Source: Pyrenopolyporus hunteri
Lineage: Eukaryota; Ascomycota; Sordariomycetes; Xylariales; Hypoxylaceae
NCBI GenBank assembly: GCA_902806595.1
Contig: CADCXC010000038.1
Span: 558,001-622,000 of the forward strand
Reading direction: 5' to 3'
Length of the DNA: 64,000 nt
Positions 1 to 10,726 of this stretch are shown piece by piece. Every line of letters starts with the position of its first letter. Position 1 is the first letter of the stretch. A program made the translations under genes and the position numbers. Below the pieces are notes generated by a model that saw nothing but the letters and a program-made list of their open reading frames with translations, did no database searches and was not told the DNA's origin.

Positions 1-880
1 GTGTCCCGACGCTATCGTCATCGTCCAGATCAAGCCATGTAATTTGCCCGCTTTTGGATTTAAGATCCGCTGGCAAGGCGGGCACCGGGGGCACGCCAGC
101 GCCAGCCGTGGGACTACCGTACGCGCCGGGTTGCGAATAGAAACTTGAAGTGGCTCTGGAAGACTGGTACGGAGATAGACTCGCTTCCGTGTCCGGAGAC
201 CATACGGAGCGCAGGTGTTGCGGCGGTAAAGTCGTAGGATTGCCAACGGTCGGGGTCGGTTTCGAGGGGTTCTCGCGGATGTTATTTTGCGTCTCGAGGA
301 CTGCGGTCTGTGGGCTAACTTGATGTTCTAATGGGTTATCGGAAGGCACCGCCATCCCAATGACGATCGGTTGCGCCTCCGGAGAAAGATCCGGGGATCG
401 GCCGTGTGCAGCCCTATCGCTCGCTCCAACACCGCTACTATTCCCAGGTTTTTGCTTCAGCCAGGAGAAGCTGCCGATCGAGGCGGAGGTAGGTTTCCCC
501 TCGAGAGCGTGAAGGGCCACGGCGTCAACAAATTTCGGTTTCCTCCCAACCGGCACCGGCCGACTGAAGTTGGACATGTCTGTCACAAGTTTGATACCAG
601 CTTTTGCGTTCTGGGCCCTTTGTCGGGCTCTAGATTTCACGCGGGTTGGCTTTTGAATCGAGTGCCGTATCGTGTTGCGCGAAAAGCTCTGAGTAGTAGT
701 AGGTCTGGACGAGTTGCGCGTTGTATCATCGAAAATGTCAATGAGAAGCCCATCCGTATCGTGCCCCATTCTCCGTGCCTCGTCCTCCGAATCTTCCCAG
801 TCTTCCCATTCGTCCTTCGAAGTCGGTTTACCGAAAGATCCCCCCAAAGGAGCATTCGTAGTAGACTTAATTATCTTCAT
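1..880 (-). CDS. Conserved fungal hypothetical protein, 5' part only (runs off the left edge)
   Basis: An uninterrupted reading frame starts at the ATG at 880 and runs leftwards to base 1 with no stop, giving 293 complete codons, so the gene is cut by the window edge. The N-terminus starts MKIIKSTTNAPLGGSFGKP. It is followed by an acidic, Trp-bearing patch (DEWEDWEDSEDEA, about residues 23-35), then a basic RARQRAQNAKAGIKLV segment near residue 90. A better-ordered stretch, GRKPKFVDAVALHALEG, follows and then SFSWLKQKPG. The remainder is rich in Ser, Pro and Thr and looks disordered, ending in an acidic LDLDDDD run at the edge. There is no signal peptide or membrane segment. I do not recognise a characterised family. 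The alternation of conserved-looking short blocks with disorder resembles uncharacterised fungal regulatory or scaffold proteins. Reality of the gene is likely; function is unknown. Confidence 0.75.
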   Translation of the reverse strand, partial: MKIIKSTTNAPLGGSFGKPTSKDEWEDWEDSEDEARRMGHDTDGLLIDIFDDTTRNSSRPTTTQSFSRNTIRHSIQKPTRVKSRARQRAQNAKAGIKLVTDMSNFSRPVPVGRKPKFVDAVALHALEGKPTSASIGSFSWLKQKPGNSSGVGASDRAAHGRSPDLSPEAQPIVIGMAVPSDNPLEHQVSPQTAVLETQNNIRENPSKPTPTVGNPTTLPPQHLRSVWSPDTEASLSPYQSSRATSSFYSQPGAYGSPTAGAGVPPVPALPADLKSKSGQITWLDLDDDDSVGT

Positions 881-3800
881 GGTTGATGAAGTAGAAAGTA
901 GTATAGTATGGTGATAAACGTCCAGCGGTTTTCCCAAGAACTATGCCAACTTCAAGGTACCTGCGTTGAAGTTCGGCGCGTCGAAGAAATAGAAAGGAAC
1001 GAAGAAAAAAATGAATAATAATTATTATGATAGGTACCTGGCGAGGTTGTCCAAGTGATTGTCCTGCAAGAGAAGTGTTACGCGTACTGGAAACATACGA
1101 TGACTGTGTTGTAATAGTTCAAGTCACTAAGAGCCACTCATCGGATCCTGAGTCAAAGAATCTTCTCATGACAAGAAAAGGTAAAGGTTTGCGAGAACAA
1201 AGGAGAGGGCCGAAAAACAATGCATCAATAGAAATTAGACATAAGGAATTATTCTAAGTCGAGACGGCTAGCGTTAGATGAATAAGAACGAACAATGACT
1301 GGCGAAGAAAGGCAGACACTGCCGCGTCTACGGATCGGTGACGGGAAACACGACACAGCACATACAACCGAGACTCGAATGAACCAACAATTGGCCTAGG
1401 CAGGTAGTTTGATGGATTAGGCGAGGCATCTCGAAGCCTAAGTGGTTGGTTCTCCGTGGCTTCATTACACAACACCTGGGGCAGAGCTAGGCCGCCCGGT
1501 TGGCCCGGATTTGGGGGTGGGTTTCTCGAGAAGCTCTCGCGGCTACTTCATGAGAGGCCAAAAATTGAGGCTTCTGGATGGTGGAATCCAGGCTGGAGAC
1601 AGATGAAGTGTTCGATGTAGCCGCCGAGTTGCCAGATCGAATAGCCCCCATTGGTTGGCCATGGACAGGCCAAGAGCCGACTAGGACATGGTTGGGCGGC
1701 AACGTCCTGCGCGCAGCATTCGCATCGCGGCTACAACCCTACCGGCCCACACTTCCCGTTCCTCTGGACGTTAGCCGTTGGCGTTGGTACACTGCGGTGC
1801 AAGCGGTAAGCACGGACATCGAAGCTATTTGCGTTGACGGCGAAATGAGGTGCATGTTGTGAATGTTGCGCATGCATATAAGGGAGGATTAAAAATAAAG
1901 ATAAAGAGAAAGGGAAAGGGAAAGGACAAAAGAAAATCTAAGTTGGCGAGTGACGCAGTAACACCGAACTAAGCTAGCAGGGCTAGGTACCTAGGTAGGT
2001 ACCTACCTACCTTGGTGTTACCTACCCGAAGAAAGAAGGGATAGATCGTCACCTCCTAAACCTATCAGAAAGGTCAAATTATCTGGGATAAATGGGCCTC
2101 TCGGTGAGTCAGCGTATTTGTAGACCACTCCCCAAAGATCCGGTCCGTGCACCGAGGGCATGGTAGGCCAACTTTAAAGGGACATAGCTGCAATTAGGTG
2201 GTACCCAGGTACATCAGGTCTCCCTCCCTTTTGCAAACACGAAGCTGGAACCCCCCGACTGGCCTCTTTGCGGCCTCCAACCTTTCCACGACACTGATGA
2301 GACAGCATGGCTGATAGAGACCCAATCATCTATGTCTCGTATGTTGTGCATACGATTCACGTCGAATTGATCTTACCGTGGAATTATTTTCTAGCATACA
2401 ATGGATACCAACGTCTTGGGTATCCTTCCGTGATAGGTGAGATGATATTATGAGGTATCTCCCCCTACTTACATGTCCTACCTATTCTCTAACCGCTCAA
2501 GAGGACGAATCCACTTCGTCTTTCCTCGTCAATACGGTTGAAGTGCCGTCAAAATACCTCCTAGATTCACTGAGAACAAGTTCTTAGTGCGTTACATCTA
2601 AGATACTCTCAACTCGGCATCGGCGTAAGCTTGCGTCTTTTCACAGCCTCACTGCCGGTAGGCTTGTTTCATTCTGTCATCAAGTTCGTGATAGGTTCCC
2701 CCACCATCTCCAACGCTTAGACCCTACGACTAGTCTGCCTACATTCCAAGCATATTCCCTCCGTGCAACCCATCAAGTCAACTTCATGCTCCTACACATG
2801 TTTCATTGCATAAGGACCCCAATGTCTCTATATACGGCCACCCCCATCCACACCCCAACAACGCGATGCTAGATAAGAATACATAGGCCGGGCACCGTAG
2901 CATTTCTCCTTCATCAATCAAGCTCAGAGATACGCTAGAAAGATTTGCGACATAGCCTTCCTGCAAAAAGCAAGAGTATCATCCGGCAGTTATAACCTAG
3001 GAATTGTTAGCCTTTGAAGATTTGGCGTAACTAATTCGCCAGCTCTAAAAGCGCTACCTTCAGGCTTTCTACGCTGAATCTTCTCGGGTCAGCCTCCTCA
3101 GCCACAACAGCACGACGACCAGCAACCACTCCGTCCAAGACGACGAATGTGTGCACACGGCCGGCTTAGCCCGAGCGTATACCAAGTTCATTATCTACCT
3201 ATATTACAACTGCACGTACAGCTAGTACAAGCAAGATTTTTTCTGTTCGATACGAAATCAGACAAGCGTATAGGGTGGGAGTGGCTCAGAGGCCGCCGTC
3301 AAACGATCTACTTCAACAACGCAACAACGCATTAACGCTTAAAAAGGAATAACCTGATACTTTAACCCCAAGACATGATTAAAAGTTTGCTAATACCATC
3401 AGGATCCAATAAGGTTGACTTCTTAGCTTAGCCATAATATAGAGAATGTACAGGTATACTTAGGCTTTCCCTTTCTTCTTTCCGATCCAGGCAGAAACTA
3501 CAGGGTCCCTATATATTCCTACGTGGGTGAAACCCGGGGCCGCTACCTATATAGGTATTGGCCAAGAAGATATACGCCACTCCCACATAATTCGCCGATC
3601 CGATGAAAGTCTTGTCGTCATTGCTCAACCGTCATATATCAGTTTGAGCAAAAGGTATTGGCATTTCTAACCCAAATATGAGATACGGGGCTCGGCGGGA
3701 GGGACCTTCGCTGCGCCGACGTCTCGCGCCAAAAAGATATCTCGTAATCTTCGAGCCGAGGAGAGCGTATAATCATTCACCTTTGACAACCATGGTATAG

Positions 3801-4775
3801 GGCGTCAAAGAGTTGGAAAAAGGTACGACTTCCCATTTGGAGAGATTTGGTGTTAATATACTGTGTGAAGAGGTTGCGGAAGAGTATTGCAGCTTACGAG
3901 CAGGGGGTCTTGGTATGCAGGTAACATCGGCACCTATTAAGTGGGAGCTTAAGGAGTTGCGTCCCCATCTAAGTATTGAAACCGATGAGTTTAGGTAAGC
4001 GGGTCCCTCGAATAGGAGCTATGAAGCCGGACCGGGGGAGGGGGATGGATATTCATATCTAGGCACCCCTAGTTTTCTTATTCGCCCATTATTCTGATCC
4101 TTCATCCTCCTGGCAGTAGCCCTACCGCGCAAGGACCGACATCCCATTCCGACTCGTCATTATTACTCAGACTCTCAAGCGCTCATCGCCCCGAATGAGC
4201 CAAAATGGGACAACGAGGGCTTGAGATATTATTAATATGCCGCATTGAATATCATCTAAAATTGGTTCGGGAAGCTCGCTGAGATATCAAGCGACCACAC
4301 CACGTGTATCATTCAACATCAGCACCCCAGGATAAAGCCCCCCCCCTAAGCGTTGCACCGCTAGTGCGACAAGGATTGCTAGTTCACGAATCAAGATGGT
4401 CGCCCTACCCCGAATAAGATGAGGACCAGCCTTATTAGAAACTCGCCCGTCCCGGACGCGTAGTCCGTGTAATAGACGATGCGACGTAGTGAAGCGGACC
4501 GTCACTAGCTTCGTTTAAGTCTATTAAACGCATACACTTCGCCGTCGATCCTAAGAACCTAAGAATAACATACTACGCTTGTCATCCTCTACGACTCTTC
4601 CACTACTATATCGACTCATATCCCGAGCGCGCCCTCTCTCCCGTTGCGCGAATTTACAACCCAGTATAATGGGTGAGATATCTTTCGACCCCATGAGGAC
4701 GACCGGCGTATGAACTCAGCGAAGAGTCTCTATCCTAAACCCCGTAGCCAGCGAGGCTAGGCTAAGCCTCGTATC
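881..4775. other. Intergenic region, about 3.9 kb, no supported gene
   Basis: The left end should contain the promoter of the leftmost partial gene and the right end that of the Clr5-domain gene. Reading frames here are below 95 codons, overlap on both strands and show no recognisable domain. A palindromic TAGGTACCTA-type repeat occurs at 1984-2013. A small GC-rich block at about 1480-1860 has overlapping frames on both strands but no family match that I can see. Confidence 0.6.
1984..2013. repeat. Palindromic TAGGTACC/ACCTACC repeat tract
   Basis: The tract alternates TAGGTAC, CTAGGTAGGT and ACCTACCTAC. It is a near-perfect inverted repeat, and the same short motif recurs in most intergenic regions of the window. 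Confidence 0.7.
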
Positions 4776-6473
4776 ATGACGATATCATATAAGCATACTC
4801 ATCAACCAGCGACCGCCATGGCCACGCCGCAGAGGTATAACGGCCCCGCGAGGGACGGGGACTGGACTAACTATCGGGACACTATCACGTCCCTGTATCT
4901 CGACCAGAACAAGAGCCTAAAAGAAGTTATGCGTATCATGCGGGAGGAGTACTACTTCTTCGCAACGTAAGCCTTCATCCGAGGACCCGGTACCTACCTT
5001 AGAATGGTCGTCAACTCAAAGGTCTAACCCTTACCTAGAGAGAAGATGTATAAGATCCGCTTCAATAAATGGGGTCTACACAAGAAACTAAGAGCCCATC
5101 AGGTCGCGGAGCTCCTAGTCCAGCGGGGCCGCCGCGCCGCCATCGGCAAGTCCTCCGTATCCTTCGTTCACGGCCGCAAGATCGACGCGGATAGGCTTAA
5201 TACTTATCTACGACGCGTCTCTCCCGCCAGACGTAAGGAGCTGATGGCTATGCTCTCCGGAAAGATGGAGCTAGACGGCGTACAGAAGCGTAGCATAGAG
5301 GAGATCATATGCCGTACTCCGTCGCCCGAACCGGAGCCGGAACCAGTACCGCGGCGCCTGGAAGCTCCCGACGGCTTACGCCTCCCCGAAGAATGCCTGC
5401 AGATCGTCCAGAGTTACGTTGGGGGCGCCTTCGACGGAGCCCTGTGGCACGTCGCCCCCGACAAGGAGCTCGTGCTTCCCAGCCGAGGCAAGACCTGGCT
5501 GGATCCCGTGTCGTCTGCTAGGCAGCTGTTTGTTAACGGCTTCACGGAACAGGGCTTCCACTTGGTGAGGTTAACCTTCGAGAACTACAGGGATGTGATG
5601 CTGCGACAAGACCCGTCGCTGCTCCTCGAGACGTGCCTTGCTCTCGGCGCACTCCTACAATCCGGGCCGGGCCTAGCGGAGTCGTTCATCAACTACGCGT
5701 ACAGCATGTCTCGCATCGACTTCGGTCCCAGGCATCCCATCCATCTGCTGTTCTCACGGTTAAAAGCCGCCAACACGTCCGAGATCTCGCGGTACATAGG
5801 CATGTTCATGCTGGCATTCCTACAAGCCGTGCTAGCCGACACTCGCCTGAAGCCGACGTACCTGGTCACCGTGTACCGCGCCATGCTCAATAACGAGTTC
5901 ATAGACGCGCACACCACGCAGAAGTACATGGAAGACCTACTCACGGACCTCGAATCTTTGTCAATATCGACGTCGCCATCGGCATCGACGTCATCGTCGA
6001 CATCATCGTCGACATCATCATCCACCTCCCCACAACCACCAGCAGCAGCAGCCAAAACCGTCCCCGCGCGCGACGCCCTTGAGAAAGACGTCGAACTACT
6101 ACGAAATCAGGTATCCTGGCTCAGCACACTCCACAACGCACCCACGGAAGCACGGGCGGCCGCGCGGGCTCTCGCCGCGACGCAAGGGGGGCGGGACCAG
6201 CGTCTGGCGCGATTCAGCTGCTATAACCTGTTGCGGACGCTGCGGACGAGCCGGGGCGTGAGCGAGGGGGAGGCGGTGGACCTGCTGCGGCGTAGCCTGC
6301 CGGTATGCGAGGCGGAGTTCGGGCGCAACGACAACGCGACGGTGACGCTGCTCGCCACACTGCACGGGTACCTGGGGCGCGTGGGCCGCGAGGACGAGGC
6401 GCGCGCCGTGCGTGCCGATTTCGAGGCCCGCTGGGACGAGGCTGTCCGGGGCGCACAGGGCCCGGAAAGTTGA
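4776..6473 (+). CDS. Clr5-domain protein with C-terminal TPR-like helices
   Basis: Two exons, 4776-4966 and 5039-6473; the 72-bp intron has donor GTAAGC, branch CTAAC and acceptor TAG. Splicing restores a continuous N-terminal Clr5 domain (Pfam Clr5). Exon 1 supplies DWTNYRDTITSLYLDQNKSL and the helix ending in EEYYFFAT; exon 2 continues with EKMYKIRFNKWGLHKK, matching the family pattern W..YR..I..LY...LK.VM..M...F.AT...Y..R...WGL.K. Clr5 domains are named after a fission yeast silencing factor and are expanded in filamentous fungi, where most copies are uncharacterised. The middle region, about residues 130-330, is probably helical. A Ser/Thr low-complexity tract with repeated STSSSTSSS then leads to Pro/Ala. 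The C-terminus (CYNLLRTLRTSRGVSEGEAV onward) resembles TPR pairs. The product is about 541 residues. The start could instead be the ATG at 4818, 14 codons on, which has the more natural beginning. Probably nuclear or cytosolic; function unknown. Confidence 0.85.
5957..6050 (+). repeat. Ser/Thr low-complexity tract in the Clr5-domain gene
   Basis: Tandem TCGTCGACATCATCGTC-like units encode a run of Ser and Thr followed by PQPPAAAA. The units are nearly identical at base level, so length variation between strains is likely. Confidence 0.6.
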
Positions 6474-6918
6474 CCCGTTGCCCTGATGAATACCTACTAC
6501 ATGGTGCAATGAAGAGGACGGTTACGTTACGCACGCACATGCACGTATATACGGATAAGAGACTTGGATTCGGTTGCCGAATCTGACCTGGATGCTACGG
6601 AGGGGTTCAGTATCAGGTGGAAAGATAGATACCGCGCATGTCGGGATAAGGACAAGATGAACTGCGCGTGAGTCACCGACAACCGGAGAGCAAAGATAGG
6701 TAGTATATATGTGTATGGGCATGTTGTCCTCTATGTAGTAGAGCCCGGCTTTCACATAGCAAAGTCGCGGCTAGCGTATTCATCGGGGGGTAAATGAAAA
6801 TTAAAAAAAAGCAAAATAAAATACAAAAAAATACAGTTCAGCCAGCCTCAAACGCCTCATCATGCTTCTTCCCGATGGCCGTAGCTCTAGTGTTGTCCCG
6901 CATGCATCTTCTCATTAA
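6474..6918. other. Convergent 3' intergenic region
   Basis: This stretch lies between the 3' ends of the Clr5-domain gene and SIL1. An A-rich tract at 6794-6832 could serve polyadenylation on the reverse strand. I see nothing else in it. Confidence 0.5.
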
Positions 6919-8193
6919 TTATAGTTCATCCCGTGTACGTTCCGTCGCCACATCCTGCCGCCGCTGCTTTAACATGTCGAGTAACGGCTGGCTCCAACCG
7001 GCGTCCCGCGGGTCCTGGCTGATCACTTCCAAATGGTACTCCCAGCAGCCTTCGCCCAGGGACTCCGGGCCCCCCTCCGCGCACACCTTCGCATCAGTCA
7101 CGCTCGCCACGGTCGGCCACACGCCCAGGGTCGCGCCGACGTCCTCGTCAAGGAAGATGTCGGACACGATGCGGGCGACCTTAGCCCGTCGGGCGTCCCA
7201 CACCTCCTCCTTGCGCAGCAGGATGCGCAGGAGGTTCCTCATGCCGTCGTGCCGCATGAACTGGTCCTTGATCTTGGGGCTCTTGAGCAGGCCGTCGAGG
7301 ACCGCGAGGTTCAGGCGCACGGCGTACGCCTCGGCGGCCTCGTCGGCGGAGCCCGGCCCGCTGGTCGGCTCGAGCCTGGAGTAGAGCTCGGCCTGGAGGC
7401 TGCGCGCGTCGGCGTTGGACGCGCACCGCTTCTCCGTCACGGCGTCCCAGGATTCCTCTAGGGCCTGCAGGGCGGGCTTGTTGTTCCGGATGGACGAGGC
7501 TAGGATCGAGGAGGCGAGGAAGTCGAGGCGCTCCGTGAGCGGCCGCTTCTCCTGCTCCGCGTCCCGCTCCGTGAGGAGGCAGAGTAGGGCCCGTAAGGCG
7601 TCGGCGTCCTCGGCGATTTGCAGCCCGTAGTACATGCCGTGGGACAGGTCCTCCAGGGCCTCGAGGGCTTTGTCGAGCTCGTCGGATCGGACGGAGGGGC
7701 CGTCGGCTCCGGAGGACTTCTTCACGGTTTCGAGGGCTTGGACGAAGTCCTCGTTCTTCTCCTTCGGGGCTTTGACCACGCCGACGGGCTCGTAGGCCGG
7801 TGCGCCGGAGGGGATCCGGGGCTTGTCGTCTTGCTGCGGCGTCTCGGGGTCTATGACGACCACTGACCGGTCTACCGGCAGGCCCTCGAGAGCCGGGTTC
7901 TCCTCTTGAGGGTTGTAGAGTTTAGCCTGCTTCTTGCCCGTCTGGATGTCGAGCTGCACGTGCAAGCCCGGTGGGAGATCCTGGTCATCGTGGACGACTT
8001 GGAATTCCTCCGTGGCCGAGAAGACTTTGGGATAGCATTCGGCTGGATTGTCAGTGTGGCAGATGAGTTCGGGTTCCGCAGAAGGGGACTCGGAGGGAGG
8101 AGGGGACGATGCAAATACGAAGCAGAGAATGGTAGAGACGATGACAATCAAGAGCGCAACTCTTTTTAGATGGCTTGTATATAATGACCCCAT
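6919..8193 (-). CDS. SIL1: Nucleotide exchange factor SIL1 (ER, BiP co-chaperone)
   Basis: A single-exon 424-residue protein. It has an N-terminal signal sequence (hydrophobic VALLIVIVSTILCFVFA, about residues 12-28) and ends in the ER retrieval tetrapeptide RDEL. After the signal comes LICHTDNPAECYPKVF, then a region resembling the family's FQ.V...Q.LPPGLHVQLDI segment. A helical, armadillo-like body follows (ELDKALEALEDLSHGMYYGL, RDGMRNLLRILLRKEE-like repeats). These are the hallmarks of Sil1/BAP. In this family the body clamps the nucleotide-binding domain of BiP/Kar2 and releases ADP, allowing client release during ER import and folding. The length agrees with fungal Sil1 proteins. The gene is divergent from the complex I subunit gene, with 719 bp between start codons. 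No intron is needed. RDEL instead of HDEL is a permitted variant. Confidence 0.9.
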   Translation of the reverse strand: MGSLYTSHLKRVALLIVIVSTILCFVFASSPPPSESPSAEPELICHTDNPAECYPKVFSATEEFQVVHDDQDLPPGLHVQLDIQTGKKQAKLYNPQEENPALEGLPVDRSVVVIDPETPQQDDKPRIPSGAPAYEPVGVVKAPKEKNEDFVQALETVKKSSGADGPSVRSDELDKALEALEDLSHGMYYGLQIAEDADALRALLCLLTERDAEQEKRPLTERLDFLASSILASSIRNNKPALQALEESWDAVTEKRCASNADARSLQAELYSRLEPTSGPGSADEAAEAYAVRLNLAVLDGLLKSPKIKDQFMRHDGMRNLLRILLRKEEVWDARRAKVARIVSDIFLDEDVGATLGVWPTVASVTDAKVCAEGGPESLGEGCWEYHLEVISQDPRDAGWSQPLLDMLKQRRQDVATERTRDEL

Positions 8194-8912
8194 GGTGCTC
8201 GATTGTGTGTTTTTTTAAGATTATAAGTTAAAAGCCAATAATAACTAGGTAGGTTGTAAGCATGTACGCCCCAGAAGATGAGAGTTCACTCGGCCGGAGC
8301 TTAGGGTATAAGTATGAGTATGAGTATAGGTATGAGTATAAGTATAAATCTAAATATGAGCCCAGGTCTTGTTGTAAGTGAGTGATGTGGCAACGTCTTA
8401 TTCAGGACAGTTTGCAACAGCCAAGCTGGACACGACGGCGAAGGCGAAGAGTCATGCCTAGCCTCTTAGACACTAGTGTAAGAGAAGTATTAGAGAGAGA
8501 CAACGCTCAGCATACGTATAACGACAAGTTCATCTCTATGGTATAGTATTCGTCCTGTCACGAATTCAAGATGATTTTATTAGAATTAGAGTGGACGATC
8601 GAAGAAGGCATGCCTTAATAACTGGTTAAAATCGTTTAGAGAAATGGAAAGGTGTAGAAAGTACTTGTGTACATGTATATATCGGGTAAAACGGATTATC
8701 CAGGTACTCGATTCCGTATACAGTGACTTCACACAGTCAACAACATAATACTCGCACAATATCGACCTTTCGCATTAACCGCCCTCTGATTGGCCGGATT
8801 ACCCCCGCCATATGCCTCAACCTCGATGGAATAACGTAGAGCTCATATCACAGCTTGAACTACATCATTCCGAAGCCAATTGGGCATCCCACATCCACCA
8901 CCCGAACCCGAG
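8194..8912. promoter_or_regulatory. Divergent promoter region, SIL1 / complex I subunit
   Basis: This 719-bp interval separates two divergent start codons. At 8306-8349 there is an imperfect tandem of TATGAG and TATAAG units on the SIL1 side. At 8789-8793 an inverted CCAAT box (ATTGG) lies about 120 bp upstream of the complex I subunit start, a usual distance for HAP-complex control of respiratory genes. The regulatory role is inferred. Confidence 0.45.
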
Positions 8913-9769
8913 ATGCAGGCCCTCCGGACAAGAGCGGCTTGCGCAGCCAGGCTCGCGCGGCCCATGATCGCACCACGGGCCTCGCGCTCCTACGCCTCTA
9001 ACACCCCTTCCGACACCTCTGCCGACACCCCGTCCGAAAACCTTCTCGATACGCTCGGCCCCGACCCCAACCCCGAGAAGCACGACAGCCACCACGATAG
9101 CCACGACGACCACCATCACCATGACAGCCATCATCACCACGCCCCCGAAGTCGAGGAGGGACTAGGCGTACGTCCTCTCCCGTTACCGCTTCTTCATCAC
9201 TCGAGCAACGGCTCCTAGTTAGAGCATGAGTAAGAGAAGGTACTAACTAGACTATCTACGACCAACAGACCTCGTTCTACGCCTTCGCCGCCGCCCTCCC
9301 GACGGCCTACCTCGGGTACTCGATCTCGCGGCCGGGCCCCAACGGCGAGCCGTCCAGCATCACCCAGTGGCTGCGGAGCTTCGATTACTTCAACGACTTC
9401 CAGACGCGCAACATCCTGCGCACCAACGCCATCGAGCAGGCGGCCCACGACAAGCACCTGTTCCTGTACGCGGGCAAGAACACCTGGGTGGACCTGAAGA
9501 CCCCGGAGTACGTTCCCCATTCCTTCCCGCACCCCCTATATCAAGTACCAAAAGATCATATGAGAAAAAAAAGAAAAAGACGTTAACCCAAAAAAATCAG
9601 ACTCATCAACTCCGGCCCCCAGCGCAACGTCCCGGCCGGGCACTACGTGAACGTCGACCACGTGACGGAGCACTACCGGAAGCAGGCCGTCGCCGAGGAG
9701 GAGCGCAAGGTCCAGCGGCTGCTCGCCAAGCAGCAGGAGCTCGCGAAGGGCGAGGCGCAGCAGACGTGA
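8913..9769 (+). CDS. NADH:ubiquinone oxidoreductase (complex I) 17.8 kDa-type subunit, mitochondrial
   Basis: Three exons: 8913-9167, 9269-9507 and 9601-9769. The first intron has GTACGT, TACTAAC and CAG; the second has GTACGT and CAG. Together they encode 220 residues. The N-terminus MQALRTRAACAARLARPM is a classic matrix-targeting presequence, Arg/Ala-rich with no acidic residues. A striking His/Asp cluster (DSHHDSHDDHHHHDSHHHH) follows around residues 53-72. Next come GLG-TSFYAFAAALPTAYLGY, a single membrane helix, and SRPGPNGEPSSITQWLRSF. The segment IEQAAHDKHLF and the ending NVPAGHYVNVDHVTEHYRKQ fit the fungal complex I accessory subunit annotated as the 17.8 kDa subunit. It is a membrane-arm accessory protein of the inner mitochondrial membrane. 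The His-rich linker is longer than I would expect. A tandem upstream ATG at 8880 is in frame, but 8913 gives the better presequence. Confidence 0.8.
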
Positions 9770-10726
9770 GGTGCCGGTGGAATAAAGAGGGAAAGGGGAG
9801 AGGAAACGAAATCGCGCGCGCGCGCGTGGTATAATAAATGAAGCGCCGCGCGGTGATTTGTATGTACATAAAATAGCATAGACTCCAATGAGCAAGCAAG
9901 CAAGCAAGCAAGCTAGCAGATGGCTGTCTGAGAAATGCCTGCGCTTTTTTTTCATCTTTATTTGTCCATTTTCTCCCCGTCCAGCTGTGATTACCCTCGT
10001 ATCTAAGAAGCCGTGTTGTGGCACTTCTCGCTGTAAAGAGTATCCCGTATAATAGATATCCGGGGTACATAGTTCCAGTGAGTTCCCTATGATAACCTAC
10101 ATGCTGAGCAGTTACGGAGTGCTTCTTTTCCAATGCGTCTAATTATCCCAGGTATTAGGATAAGTAAAAAAACAGAGAGGCTTGGTGAGAGTCAAGGACG
10201 TGACAAGCATCTTAAGTCTATACCCCCCCTTACGAACTTTAGAAAGCTCAAACATGTGCTCTATGAACTTGTTCACCAGAAACAGGAGTATTCCATCAGG
10301 TTTATGGCAGTAGTTAAGTTCCTTACAAAAGGGCACTTAGGAAGTACTATGTCAACTCCTTGGAAGTATATAGAACACTCATGAACTAGTGGGTGGGAGT
10401 CATCACGAATGGAATGGCCCCATGTTTGGCATAGAATCACCGAGGAAATGGACGAAAATACTATATGTGAGTGGGTATCGATGATGCTAGGTACTACCTT
10501 GCTACGCAGAAATTGTGTTGCTGAATGAGTACCAGAGATCTACGGAATGCAAAGAAGTTCGGATCACCGGGGGAATTCCATGTTATTGATGTCTTCAGCG
10601 CAGGCTGATCTCATTTCATTATCGTGCAGCGCGTTCGGCCTGATGGTCATTGCCTATCTACCGAGAAAACCGTACCGTTCGCCCAATCCATGAATGCAAG
10701 TGCAAAAACCCTCCATTTTCCACAGC
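9770..10726. other. Convergent 3' intergenic region, no gene
   Basis: This lies between the 3' ends of the complex I subunit gene and the uS19 gene. It contains an alternating CG/CA tract near 9813-9826 and an AAGC microsatellite at 9892-9913. I see no coding signal. Confidence 0.5.
9892..9913. repeat. AAGC/GCAA tetranucleotide microsatellite
   Basis: Five consecutive GCAA units are followed by GC, in the 3' flank of the complex I subunit gene. Confidence 0.8.

Noticed and set aside
1487..1862. Overlapping frames on both strands in a GC-richer block
   Set aside because: Neither peptide resembles a known protein and no splice model extends them; not enough evidence for a gene.
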